Below, piece after piece: positions 1-14,300 of a stretch of 64,000 nucleotides of DNA. The translations under genes and the position numbers were made by a program. The notes under the pieces were generated by a model. The model did not search any database and was not told the origin of the DNA. It saw only the letters and a list, made by a program, of their open reading frames with translations. The stretch comes from Cinnamomum chago (taxonomy: Eukaryota; Streptophyta; Magnoliopsida; Laurales; Lauraceae), in contig CP142452.1 of NCBI GenBank assembly GCA_038049695.1, forward strand, positions 75,400,501 through 75,464,500, in the 5' to 3' direction. Each line of letters starts with the position of its first letter. Positions within the stretch are counted from its first letter, which is position 1.

Positions 1-85
1 ACAGTGAGCATGATATCAGATTAAAACTTTTGCATTAAACCATTTCTCCATAGAAACCGAATATTTGAACATACAATCATCTTGC

Positions 86-3000
86 CTCAAAGAAATAGCG
101 TCTTGGGGAAGCTGATGCAACATCCATTGTCAATTCCACAAAAGTTCTCAATTTGATAGGGTTCTCCAAATTAGGTCTCTCAACACCTTTAGGTTGAACC
201 TGAAACATAATTGAGTGTCTACTTTTCATCAACAAAATGATTTATTGAGTAATGCTAGAGAATATTATTTAATATATAGAATATTTGCAGACTAAAAATC
301 TATTTCTTCTTGGTGGAGACTACAAAGATTTGCATCAGACTACAATGTTCAACACAGCAATACGCCAAACAAAATGAGTGCCTCAGCTGCACATATGAAT
401 TTCAAAATTCATTTCAATATGCATTAGTGTCTTTAACAGTATAAGTTCCTACCTTTATCCCTAATTCCCTATCAGTTGTCGAGTTCTTACTATAAAAGGG
501 GGCTTTCAATTTTTTCAGTCTGAACAGAAGGCCATCTGTCTTTGGGGCTCTACAGTCTATCACAAGATTTCACAACCATTTGGTGATGTATGTATTCTAT
601 GTCGCAACCACGATTGGCCTGTCAAAATCATAAATTTCATTCAATGTACTCAATATAATTTCTTTAATAGTAATTCAATCTACAATCAATAAAATGTTAA
701 TTTGATCTATTTATAGCCATTTGGACTAAGCCTTATGATTCATTAACCAGTTTCTCAAACTATCAAAGGCCATGGTCATTCAATTTTTTCAGCCTAAACA
801 GAACAGTTTCTATGTGGGTGTAGAGTCTACAACAAGAATTCCCAATCATTCTATAATATATTCCATGTCGCAAACCCTGTCATAATCATTAATTTCATTC
901 AATCTACTCTTTGCATATATATATATATATAATATTAATTCAATCTATCTATTGCTACAGGTTAGCTTGGATTAAGCCTTTTCATTCATTAAATTGTTTT
1001 ATTGAGCTCTCAAAGGCCTTATCCAGTTAGATTCTTTGAAAGTTTTTGTAATCCTTAAGCCAGTTCTGTACAGCTAAAAGCATAGGTGCTTACCAACAAC
1101 AACCCTCCACAGAAGGTTTTCAAACAATGTTTATTCCTCCAGAAGACAGAGAAACTACTTAATGATATGGTTTAAACATCCATAATTTAGCTCTAAACTC
1201 ATTTCTGTGAGTTGGCCCTTAGTTGGCCAAGGACTCTGCGCCACAGGAAGCGGAGAGGTCTTGTGTTCGACACCTACCTCCGTTGGCCACCTCCCATAGT
1301 TTTATCTGGTGCATGTGGATAGGAGGGTTTGTATGTGCCCCTAGGGATTAGTTCTCGGCTGTCCGGAATCGAGTGATCCTCGGGGTCAAGGCCAAATGCT
1401 CCTAGGTTGGGCTGGGCGGGAGATAACCTGGGTTATCAAAAAAAAAAAAAAAACTCATTTCTGTGAGTGTTTAATGGGACTCGTTCAATCAAATCAGAAA
1501 CTCAGTTGCATTTGGGATGCTGCCAGAAATAGGAATAACTGAATTGACTTGTTGAGTCGTTAAGACTGCTTTACCTATAGGTTATTTCAATTTTTTAAAG
1601 ATTTTTATTAGTTTATTTATACTTCTAAATGTCAATAACTTCTGGAATGGATCTTCCAAGCCTGGTCTGAACTCAGATATCTGAGTTTTCTTTGAACCAA
1701 CAGGGCCAGAAACTCAGTTGCATTTGGGATCCAACCAGAAGTAGGAGTAATTGAATCGACTTGTTGAATCATTGATTTAGATATTAGATATTTCACTGTT
1801 TTAGATTTTTATATACTTCTAAAAATGTCAATAACTTCCAGAATGGATCTTATGAGCCTGGTCTGAAATCCCTTGGGCCAACAGGACCATAGACTTTCAA
1901 GTCGATTTCATTTTTCTAAAATATTTCCTACTGTTTCAAAAACGCTCTAAGATGGACAAATCACCCAACTTCCATGCCAAAGTCAAAACCAAAAGAAATC
2001 ATGTCAACAAAACATTATTTAGCATATTATTTTAGTAAGAATTATGAAGCCAGTTATTACAGATAAAAAATGTACAATTAAAAAAGGGACAGAACTTTGC
2101 ATATGGATGTACCCATTTATTGTGACCGTGCATGTAATGTGTCCTTCAACTATATAAATGTGAAGATGCTCCTCTGTGACCAACACAATTACTAAGAGGA
2201 AAGAGTTACATACTGTAATATATGACTCAGGATTCAGATTGCAACGTTTTATGAAAGCATCCACGGCAGCAGGATTTTGACTGGGAAGAACCTCAAGAAC
2301 ATCACCTACTTGATAGTCAATAACCTGAGAAGATCAATGGCTCAAATGACCATTACAAGGCATACTGGGTTGAAAATTGAAACAGGACTGGTGCGGAAAA
2401 TATATTATAGATTTGAATTTTTCTTTCTCACATAAATAGCCCCTGTATTTTCCAACATCCTCAAAGCACTGTGCTTTCAGTTTTTACTAAAACCGCCCTT
2501 GACTCGACAGTCAATTGCCAACCTTTAGCCTCCCTTGCAAACGAAAAAATGCCAATGGCTTGACAACTGATGAACAAATCCACTAATCCCACGAGGATAA
2601 CCAATAATAAAATAAGTCTATTTCCTATTTTCCAGCTATTGGCATGTCCACATAATAAAATGTCAACTGTCCATTTGTTTAGCCTTAATGTTGGGGGACA
2701 GATCAAAAGTCAAGTTTACAATTATTGCATAAAAAATTCAAGATTAAATTTTAAAATGATTAGACGAAGATGCACGGTTAAAATTTCATTGACATGACCC
2801 CCATATCCTATAGTAAAGTAGGAAGATAAAATTGAACATCTGAGTGGCAAGCCATAAACTGGTGGTACTTTACCAACATTAAATGAGAACAAAATGGATA
2901 TTTACATTTGCAGTATAAACAATAAACTTATAACTCATGGCGTTAAGTTAAGGGAAAACTTGTTGTGCATTCAAAAGTCTAACACAGAAAGAGAAATCAT

Positions 3001-6000
3001 AGATAGAAAACTTCTTTTGGGTGACTTGACAAAGAGACAAGGAGCATTTTAGTAAAAATGAGAAACACAGACCTTCTGGAGGTTGACTGAAAATACAGGG
3101 GCCTTTATTAAAAAAAAAAAAAAAAAAAAACATACTGAGTTTTACAACAGGATTAATACTCATTCTAGACAGGAAAGAAATAACAAATATTACTACATAC
3201 TGATGAAAGAGCTTCAAATTCAAAATGCCGAACATCTCTGCCACTGCCCACTTTCGTTAAAAGTTGATTTTTCGTCTGAAAAAAAGATAGCCACAGGGGT
3301 ACAAAATTTGGATACAACAGACCTGAAGCTAATGAATATATCTGATATATATTTTATTGATAACATGACTTGAAAGCACAACCTCAAGGTTTCAAAAATG
3401 AGCACCTTCCACTGTGCCCCAGCTCTTGTCAATAAATATCTATTTTTGAAAAGTATTTGGAATTTTACTAAATTGAAAAGAAACCATATGGGACGTAGGA
3501 CATTTTCCAAGGAGGATACCAACCCACACTGAAAACCAGACAAACTGAAAGAAGCAATTGCATAAGGTGAGCCAACAATTTCAAATTGAGAAAAAGAACA
3601 CAAGATATCATCCCTTGCAAGAGAATCGGATATTTCCACCCTCGACAAATGGGATAAGGCAGCTTCCCTGTTGGCTAGCAATCCCCTTCAGCTCATCTAA
3701 CCACAACCCAGTCCTCCATCGCCCAGAGCTCTTTTCCTTCATCCAGTTAACTATATACACCAGATCTCTATCACCAAGGGAAGAAAATCCCAGGTTGTAA
3801 GCTTACTTCATGCCCATCAATGAGGCAAGTTAGCTTTATCAATGGTTCTATACCCTTTGGCCCAGAGAAAGACCTCATGACATTCCTCTTGTTGTCATGG
3901 ATACCAGTATCAATTGGATTATCACAGGCATCAAGAAACCATTTAGGAGCTCTAGGGGTTCAGCACATCTCTTATCACCTCAAGGAAATTTCTATTCAAG
4001 ACAACCAAAGACAGTCCTGCAAAATGCTGAAAGAGAAAGCCCCAAGATATGACCATCCAGATGAGGGATATTAATTATTAATCCATCGGTAGACATCTTT
4101 TGCTTCTTTCTTTTAAAAGAGACCAGAGATAACCCACATAGGATAGCTGCCAAAGAATTATGTCCCTCTGTAAGAAAAATCCATAGAGCCGTGACTTGGA
4201 ATGGATAGTGATGTCCTGTGCTCATTGACAATGATTCTTTGTCTACCATACAAATGGTTCATGGTCAAAATGCTATCTTGAGTAGCCACCCGACTAAATT
4301 CAGAGACTTTTGAAGGAGTTGGGTAGAGACCAAATATGAGACAGAGAGCTTCTTATGTCATCACTATCGTGCAACTGAGAATAAAAGGATTTCACATTGA
4401 AACATCCTCAAACCTATCCCATCCATACACAGTACTCTTCCTCAGATAGAGGCATTCCCAAATAGGAGGAAGGAAGATGATCAATCTCGCAACCCATATT
4501 GTTACTGTCTTGGCGAGCTCCAGCAGATTGGACTCATCAAGTCTATCACCAATAAGTTCACTTTTAGCAAAATTAATTTTCAAACTAGAAATTGCCTTGA
4601 AGCACCTCAAAACCACCTTGACATTTTGAACTTGTGCCCCACTAGCATCACAGTAGACCAAGCATGAATTGAAGGTGAGATATTGTAAATTGATCGTTCA
4701 CACAGGAGAATCCTTTGAATATATGAGTTGGCATAGCACTTTCCAACATTCTACAAAGAGCTTCCCTAACTGAGTTAAGGAGGAATGATGAAAGAGGGTC
4801 CCCCCTGTCTAAGACCCTTGGCAGCTTGGAAGAAACCTCTTAGTGATCTGGTCATCAATATTGAAAATGTAGCTTGACCCACACAATCGCTCATCCACCT
4901 TCTCCTTCTAATGTCAAAGCCCAAGTGACGAAGGATATACAACAGAAAATCCTAATCCATTTATTATAAACCGTTTTGAGATCAAACTTGCAAATAATAA
5001 TGGGTCTTACACCGCTGATTTGCTTCGCACCCTCTTTTTAAGGGATGAGAGCAAAACTAAATTTTTAGATATGCGATGATGGAATTCATTGATAAATTCC
5101 ATCAGATCATGCTTAATATCTCACAAAAAAAAAATCTTACCAAAAAACCCATTGGAAATCCATCTGGGTCAGGAGCTCTCACCAACCATAAAGACCTCAA
5201 GTTTGATTTCCCTCTCAAAGCCAATGGATTAAATTCCAGGTTATCCAAACTTAGATTGATCACCATAGAGGTGTTATGGGGAAAAACAAAAATAGCTTCA
5301 AAGATATTCCCTTGTCCATAAGGATCACGCCTCTCTCCATAATGGAGCCACTATGGTTAGATTGCTGACAAGCTGAAGCCATCTGTGAAAGAACTTGGTA
5401 TTATTGTTACCCTCTTTAATCATTTATTCCTAGACGTTTGATGCCATTTAATTTCTTCAAATAACAAGCACTTGTAAGTTTCGTGGAGTTCATCCCCAAC
5501 AAACCTCAAAGCATTGGAAATGCGACAACATTTGTCCTCCCTATCGATATTATGAAATATTTTTTAATGGATCGATATTACGAATTTTAGCCAAGATTAT
5601 TTGTTTGATAGCTTCTAAAACGACATTATGATGAATGACCCACTCCTTGATTCTACTCTGCTAAAGACCCCTCCCTCTCTCTTTCCACCAATCCATTGAT
5701 CAGCTCCCGGAAGCCAGTAACTTAAAAAACCACAGAAACTCGGGCATGAATGGGCAAGGGCCACAATTATCCCCTTTTGAATCCAATGATATGGACAGTG
5801 AACTGAAATTGGCTTGGTAATGCACGTGAAGCGACCTCGGGAAACAGTCTATCCATTCCTCGGTAGCCAAGAATTTGTTCGATCTACACATAGATGGAGG
5901 CCCTCGGTAATTAAATCATGCCAACTACTACTAGAGGAAAAGTCTACCTGAGTGAGGGGATTGATCGTCCACAGGAAGCCTTGCATTGCACTAAACACGG

Positions 6001-9000
6001 GGCAGCCTATCACTGGAGAATGAATGACAATAAAGTCACCATCGATACACCAAGGACCTATACATTCCCTTTTGACTGAATCTAATTCTGCCCAAAAATC
6101 ACCTCTTAAACTTGTATCATTCGACAAAACATTTGTTAGAATCCACTGACAGGTATGAGCTAGACCCATCAGTCCCACAGAAATTGAGAAACTACCATTG
6201 GGAGTTCACCAAAGTCAAAAGGTTCATAATTCCATAAAATCAACACACTCCTCGTTGTCACGGACATAGCGAATTCCCTCAAATTGAGCTCGTGCAGCAC
6301 TCAATTTCACCCCGTGCACTATTGAGTTAGCATCCCCATTATCGGTCTTGCCACTAGACCAAAACTCACACCAAGGATACTCACACACCAAAGACAGAAC
6401 TTCCATTGCTTTCTCAACCTTGCTCAGTTACAAACGAATGGAATCTACAGCAATTTATAGTTCTACTCGGTACAATGAATGGCTAAGATTATGACACATG
6501 ACGCTCATCCAACGGATAAGAACATTCCAGAAACTACTCCAGATTCAGAAACTTCCACACAACTGTATCTAATCCTAGACTTATCCTCTATATTCTAGAA
6601 CACCCAACACATCTCTACAACTATCAATAATATACACAGTTTAAGACTATCCTAGAGTCTTCTAGAATCTTCTGGACCCTTCATGATCCCCGTCGATCAA
6701 TTTGTATCCTTCTGTCTATCTGATCACATGTGCATCCCACCAATCAGATGCTCACGATGCTAGGTGACTCTAGGAAGCCTTTGACCCCACCCTGTGATGG
6801 GGCATGTAACATTGTCCGCATAAAGAGCTGCCCATCAAGTATGGGACTTGGGACAAACGCATTTGACTGAAGTTGTGTCCATCACAGCTAGCTCCATTTC
6901 TTACAAGATGGCAAGATTAGCTTTGCAACTCTTAATTGTACTGTTAATTGCTGCCCCTTTTTATCTACCACCACTAAACCTCTCAAATTCTGCGAAAGAT
7001 GATCAGGCTGAACTATTCATCTTTTCCCCACCCGTGTTTGAACCAACCGGGTTATTGACCACCTTATCTGAGTTCGGAACATCTTCATCTTTACACCAAG
7101 TAAGAAAGTACAAATTTTCAGAGAAAGAAATTGGAGCACCACTCAGAATCTGCCCACCTATCATTGAGATGCAGGGTAGGGGTTAATACTAGAGACTATG
7201 AACTCACTGTCTAGGGAATTAATAGGCAACAAGGTAATGGCACAAGAGCTTTTGCTTGAGTACTAGAAACAACCCAATTCTTGGATCTCACTTCTAGTAG
7301 AGATCCAACCACTCATTGGAGTAAAGCCACCATCCTCGCACTTGATTGCAACTTTACGTACTATTCTCCTCAGTATCATTCAACTAAAATGTAGAATTCA
7401 GCAAATGGAAATTATAGCCCTCATGAGGGTCTTAACGTACCGAAGATTCCCCCGTCAATAGTCTCAAGCTTACACTTCTCTAGACATCATTGATGTCATC
7501 CTGACAATTGATAGTCACAACTTCCAACCTTCCTTTCACTTGCTTCACTGATTCTCTAGAGCCACTAGAGACCCAATCAAGCTCTGAAATTGCTTGCTTT
7601 AGGGTCACCTGTTCATTCAAACTCAAGCTGCAAATCACAATGGTCTCCCCAACAATGGGATTTAAATATTTGTTTGCAATGCTCCCATGTACCAAAGAAG
7701 CGCAACAATCCTCATATGAGATAAATGGGTTACCAACTTACCTTTGCCTTGGCTCTTTTTTTTTTATCGGTAACAAAGGAATTGTATTAAAGAAGAGATG
7801 ATTACAAAACAACTAAAACAGCCAAAAGAACAACTAACAAAGTATTGCCAGTACAAGAGAAATGTACCAGCCACAAACTACAAAATAAAGGCACCTTTGC
7901 CTTGGCTCTAATTAACTGGCTGTTACGAAGAATAGTATTGTTAAGATGGGATTGGCCTATATTAGTACTCCCAACAAAACGCCCCACCCTCCACTGCCCT
8001 GCTCCTTTCTAAAGGGTTTGCGATTGCTTTTGAAATTCAAAACGTGCCCGTCACTTTTTGTGAAACCTCCATATAAGAGAGCTTGAAGGCCCTATGGTCC
8101 ATGACCTCCAAGGAAATATCCTCTGGTCCAAGAACAAAATTGTAGCGAAGACCCTACCCCTGCCATATCATCAAGCTTGCATTTGCCCCTTCAATCTTGC
8201 ATCCTTGCTTCAACAACTGAATCTTGGATGTGTTCCTTGTCACCCCGAACTCATCCATTTCCTTAAGAATTATGAATATTAAGTCTCCAAAGTCCAGCCC
8301 ATAGATCAATGGCTTGAGGGACAGACGCCCCCTTGAGGAATGAGGACCTTCACCCTACCAAAACTCATTTCCTCAGTCGAGGCTTTGGAGTCAACCTAGA
8401 CATCTGATCCAAAACAAGAAGCAATTGTCAAGAAAATCTCCTGATGCAAAAGCACCCTAATCCAATAATGTTCTGGAGGAATACCTAGTATCTCCTTCCA
8501 TCTCTCTAGCATTGCATTCGTTTGCATTTAGTTGGGACTATTGCAAGTTGATTTGTTTCCTTGCCTCCAAGATTGAGGACCAAAGTGAATTATGTGCAAC
8601 TGGATCTATCTGTCACCCCCCGTGAAGGTCCAGTTGCCAAGTCTATAGCTCGCTCCTTAAGACGGCTAAAAATCTCGCAAATGCAAAACCCCTCGAGTAC
8701 CTTGTAGATGACTAATTAGAAATGAAGATTTTTATGATTTGTCCTATGCGCAAAACTATCACTTGCAACTCAGCCTTCGATCTCACATCAGAAAGGTTGG
8801 AGACAAATACTATGATGGACAGGTGTTTAATGCCTCCATGTTCAATTTGATTGGTTTCATCTTTCTCAAGACATGATCTCTTCTCCAGGATTAATATCAA
8901 TTATGATAATAACACTCGGTTTTAGTCTTTTCTAGAAACCAATAAAGGTAATGCTATGGATAAACATAGTTGTTAGATGATATACACAAATCTAATGTTA

Positions 9001-11344
9001 TATACAATTATACCATTTGTAGAAAGCAACGAGGCCTATTGTCAGTATGATGTAATATTCCAGGGGACATCGAACGAGCTTTCACAATTTGCATCTCAAT
9101 GAGCTTCAAATCTGGAAAACAACAAGGGCTGTTATTTATTTATATTTTATCTACATGTGAACATCATATAGAAAAAATAAGATAATTAAGTTTCAGCAAT
9201 AATAAATTGCTTGAAAAGGCCAATTAATTGGACACCATTTGTAGCAATAACTCACACTGGCAATATCATAATACTTTTCAGTGGCAAGAAAACTAAATTC
9301 TCAAATTCATGGAATGTACTGAGTCAATGTCCACTGAGCTTTGCTTTTGTATTCATCATTATCATGTAAGCTTGTAGTTTTGATAATAGTGCACATATGA
9401 CGACAGTAACTACATACATTTAAAACCAGTGCACAAAATTAATTAAAAAAATATGAATTCCATCAATTAAAAATCTTACACAGAATGCTGTGCATCTTGT
9501 TGTTTGTAGTGTTTTCTTGTGTTTGCTATCAGTAAATGTCTCTTGTACTGGACCGCTGGTTAGTGCTCTTTAATAAAGTTAAGTTGCCATTAAAACAAAA
9601 AACAAAAAAAAAAAAAAAAAAAAAACATTCAGAGAAGACAGTACCTGAGGAAGTTGAAAAGAGTGGTTGCATCATGTCAATATTGTGATATATAATTTGA
9701 TATTTGGGGCTGTCCACAGTTTTCAAATCAGGATCCAAAACCTGTAAATTTATTGAGAAAATGGGAATTTGTTTGATCATATTCCACAAAGAAGACAACC
9801 ACGGATCAAGAGCACCCTCATACCTAGCACAGAAGAAAGACAAGTTAAAATTACAAAGATTGTCACTGTAAACAACTCAAATGAAAAGAACACAGTTCAT
9901 GAACTTTTGTATAAAGGAAAGAAAACATTTCAAAACGAAGTTCCTCAATCATACAATCTCACATGAGAAGATAAACTAAAAAAAACCCTAGTAAAGGGCA
10001 TCTCATCTCACCACCAGTGTCAGGGATTGACCCTTGGCACTTGCAAATGAGAAGGTCCTATCGTGGAGCACTACAGCGGGCGTACACTGGCAGAGCACAG
10101 TTGAGGAGGCCCCTGTAGCATAAGCACAGCAGAAGTATGGATATGGAGCACCCTAGAGACGATCCCTAGGATTTAGATAGTTCACCATTCCTCCCATGTG
10201 CAAGGAAAAAATAAGTGGGTTATTTGAAATGTTAGAAATGAAACTAGTAAGCCTATATAACTTTTTTCTTTAAAACAAAGGCAACAGTATCTCTATGTTG
10301 AATTCAATATGTAATTTGAGCATGTGTAGTCCTCAAACATCACCAATTCATATCAACTTCATCATTGCCGTAATCATCATCAAAGCTCCCATCCATATAA
10401 AGGCCTAGGGGACTGAGGTGTTGAATGGTAAGTTCAAAGCAGTTTCTTATAAATTGGCACCAAGTTGTTAAGAAGGAAGGTGAAAGTTGACATATGGCAA
10501 GGATTATCAGCTTATCATTTAATGAACTGAAGTTTTCACCTCTTGGTAGAATCAAATTTCTCTCTGCTTCAAGTCATTGTATAAAGGTCCCAAGGATATC
10601 TTGCATACAGGGATGGACGAGGCCCCTATAATCTATATACATAGCATACAGGCACTTAAACAACTAAGCCACTCGCATGAGTAAGAGCCTCCTTTCGATA
10701 CCCGGTTTTTCCAGTCCACCCATTACCTTACTTTCCTTTTGCGCCATTTGGTGTCCCTAAAACAGCTGAGCTACAATCCCAGGACACATCCCCTCCCTCA
10801 TTTCCTTCTCTTGAAAAAAAAAAAAAAAAAGGTTAAAGAGTAATAAAAGCCTTTTCTCCCTTTGAGGTTTATTTTACTCTTTTTTGAGAGTCCCTACGAG
10901 ACCCAATTTCATGCTTCAGCACTTCTATCCATCCCAATCAAGCCCTCTCCAGAAGGTTTGCATCATGGAATACAATGCCCTAGCTGTGCAAGCTACCTCT
11001 TATTTTCGTTCAAGATATAGAAAAACCTACAAGGATCCTCCCCCTTTGCAACTCACCCAAGAAATAGCAATCCATGAGTAGGGTTGTAAAATGAGCCCAA
11101 AGGGATGTAATAATTAGCGAGTAACAGAGCCAAGCTTACACAGATTGAACATGGCTTGAACATAACAAGCTAGCTTGAGCTCAAGCCAAGGAGTTCACCC
11201 AAGCTTAAGCTTTGCATGAATATTAAACAGTACAGCTTGAGCTCAACTTGACAATATTGAACCAGCTGGAGTGCAGGTTTGATTGGAAATCAAGCCAAGC
11301 TAATCCAGGCTTAATCGATGCAGATCATGAGGCCCATTCATGTA

Positions 11345-11376
<32 letters not shown>

Positions 11377-14300
11377 ATTTGTCCTATTTCATCAGATCAA
11401 TATCATGCCCCTTTTGACGTTCCCAAAATACCCAGAATGTTAGTTGTTTTCCCTTTGTTTAGTCAAGTCCTTTTTAGCAATTTTTAAATTACTTTCATAT
11501 ATGTATATATACGCAATGAAGAGCCTTCAAGAATTAGTTTTTGAAATGGTTTAATTGAGATTTACTCATCCTTTTTCTGTTGACTGTTTTCCACCATCCT
11601 TAAGCAAGCAATTGGTTTGCAAGTGTCGGGTTGGGGTTTCTCCAAGTTAACGAACCCTACACAATCACCTCCACTTTCTTTTTTTGAAAGGTCAATCTCC
11701 TCCACTGTCACCACAATGAGAAATTAGGATATTTCATCTTTTTTTTTTTCTACATTTTGCCTTTTTTTGACAAACGCGCAACCTCGTGGTTGTGACAATG
11801 AGAACCTTTCCATTTTGCTTATAATTTACAAATATGTTCTGAGAGTTTGATTCATTGCAGATCAATGTGGCAACCCTAGAGACTGTATCATATAAAAAAA
11901 CATAACAATGCATAATCTATTTAACCAGTAAAAGTGCATAATGATGCTCATCAAGTAGACTGTAAGATTCATACAACTATGCTCTTACAGGCATCCTAGA
12001 CTGGAAATAAGAGCATACCCTGAAGGGTGCTGATCATCTCCCAGACCTCGCTCAATTATTGGCCTTGCTCCAAGATCAGCAAGCCTTTTGTCAAGCTTCT
12101 TCGCAACAAACTGCAATTAGAATAATTAATTGATTTGAGCTTGGTATACATGTAAAATTACAAACATATTTGATTTCAGTTTCACAGTGGCAGATATATA
12201 ATTAGAAAGCGCTAACTATTTTTTAACGATATCTTCAAAACATAATATACTTTATGAATGACATCATAGAAAATAAAGAAGGCAATGACTGCCAAACTCA
12301 ACCAGTCCCCAAATTTAAAATCTAAACTACTATTCACCTGCAACCTTCAAACAAAAAAAGCCAAATCAAAAACCATTTCTAACAGAAAAAAAAAAAACAC
12401 ACTCAAATTAATATTCTTTATCACCTAATTTCCTCAACCCAAAACCAAACCCTAATCCATAATCCGCATTGTTAGACAGGACCATAACCATGCTCTACGT
12501 CTTTGTGGTAAACAGCACCATGAACCTTCATCTTTGCCGCCCAAAAATTGTTATTCAATTCCATGTTTTCAGATTCAAACTTTGAGCACCAAAACTGCTA
12601 GAAACCACGCTGCTGATCCCCTTAGCAGAAATTACCACCATTCTTCCATCTTAGAGCCCTTTAACAAAAGGGGAAAAAATCCAAATTCCTATCCCCTGCT
12701 GTGGATTATTCAATCCAAAAAATTTTAGATCCAAAGCTACGATCACCCAAATTTTAAGTCCGAGCACATCCCTGCATCACCCAGATTTTACCCCTCATTA
12801 TGACCAGATCAGATATCAGTTTCACTTCAGAAACCAGATCAGATCCCTTCATTGCAAGCCAGTGGATCTAAGTTCCAGATCAAGGAATTTGGGACCAACG
12901 CTTTTTCTAAGAGCCACTAAGAAATCACAGTCAATAACACTAAGTGCCTAATCATTTACTAGAATTCCAGGAATTCTTGTATGGGGAATTCTTGAATTCC
13001 TAGACAAGGTGGAATTCCTAAATCCTCCTAAGGGCATGAGCATTTAAGAATTCCACCAAAATGCAAAGAAGGTGGAATTCCTGAATTCCTAAAGGCTAAT
13101 TGGGACTTATCATGTGCTGGAAGTCATAAATTCTTATCAAGAAACAAGGAATAAGATTCAATCCAGAAAACCACCAAAATCCAACCCCATAACCGCTTTC
13201 AGATTCAACTCCCACCCAAAGTTTAGCATTGTCGGAAAGAGGGTACTTTCTTGTCATCCGAAAATTTGATGCTAGGCTAGAATAGAAAATCATCATGGGA
13301 GGTCAGCTCGAACATCAAATTTTCATCCAAGCTTGGATGTTGTCTACCTTTTGTCAGTCACATTTGATCACCACCATTGGAAGTTTAGAACGGAATCGTG
13401 GTAAGACCTTTTTGTCAGTGAGACATTCAATGCTAAGCGATATTCACTGTCAAAACTAAAGAGGCCTTCGCCACAGGGGGAATTTAGCGTGCTTTCCCAT
13501 TCTTCTTCTTCCCCTCTCCTCTTCATCAGGTTGGAAGAAGAGGGCCTTAGCTCTTTTTTTTTTTTTTTTTTTTCATTTTGAAGTGGAGAAGCTGGAAAAA
13601 AATCACAAAATACAAAGCCCCTCTCCGATCACCAAGTTCCACAATATATTAATGAATTTATATGTCCCAAACCCCCTCCTTCACTAGACCCCATGAACCC
13701 ACACACATGCACACCTACATGAGATCATCTTCTAAAATGTCTACTCAAAGATAAGGAAAAATAGAAGATACGTGGATTTCAGAAAAAATAAAGCACATAA
13801 AAGAGAGAGAATGAGCTTTGCCGAGTTTCACAAAGTTCATGTAAAAAGAGAAAAATAATAAACTGTAACATGTAAAAATATGACAACAGTTACATTATAT
13901 TTTTGGTAACTAGAATCACCCAGACCAAACACGGCATAGTGAACTTCTTCCAACCACTGGCAATTTAGATTTCTTTGCAACAGGAACCTCCAAAATACCT
14001 ACAGAAGTACAGAAGGAAAATGAGAAGCCATACACACAAGGATGCATGAAAAGAAAACTCCCATAGAACAAATAAGAAGAAGCCGGTTAAGAAAAAAAAT
14101 TGAAGAAATCAACCTTCATGGAATCTGGTGTATCCCCCTGCCCTGTGGTAGAAACGATAAAAATTACAGTGCCCTCATGTGGTAAGAAGCTCTGCAAGAA
14201 AAAGTAAGCCATAATATTAAATAATATTTTGAGAGGCAACGATAAAACGACAAAATGCTTAGAATTTTAAATTTTAGGGTTTATATGCCATAGGAAACTT

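Noticed and set aside
2461-2706. Minus-strand frame containing VLVKTEST as the missing ATR3 exon
   Set aside because: Matches only a few residues of the LTKAEST motif, and the required KDVRHFEF does not follow.
3220-3681. 153-codon minus-strand open frame in the ATR3 intron
   Set aside because: No domain recognised and not ATR3 sequence; probably chance or LINE 3' sequence.
6848-7186. 112-codon plus-strand open frame with a hydrophobic start
   Set aside because: Lies antisense inside the decayed L1; the minus strand carries the element and no family match is seen.
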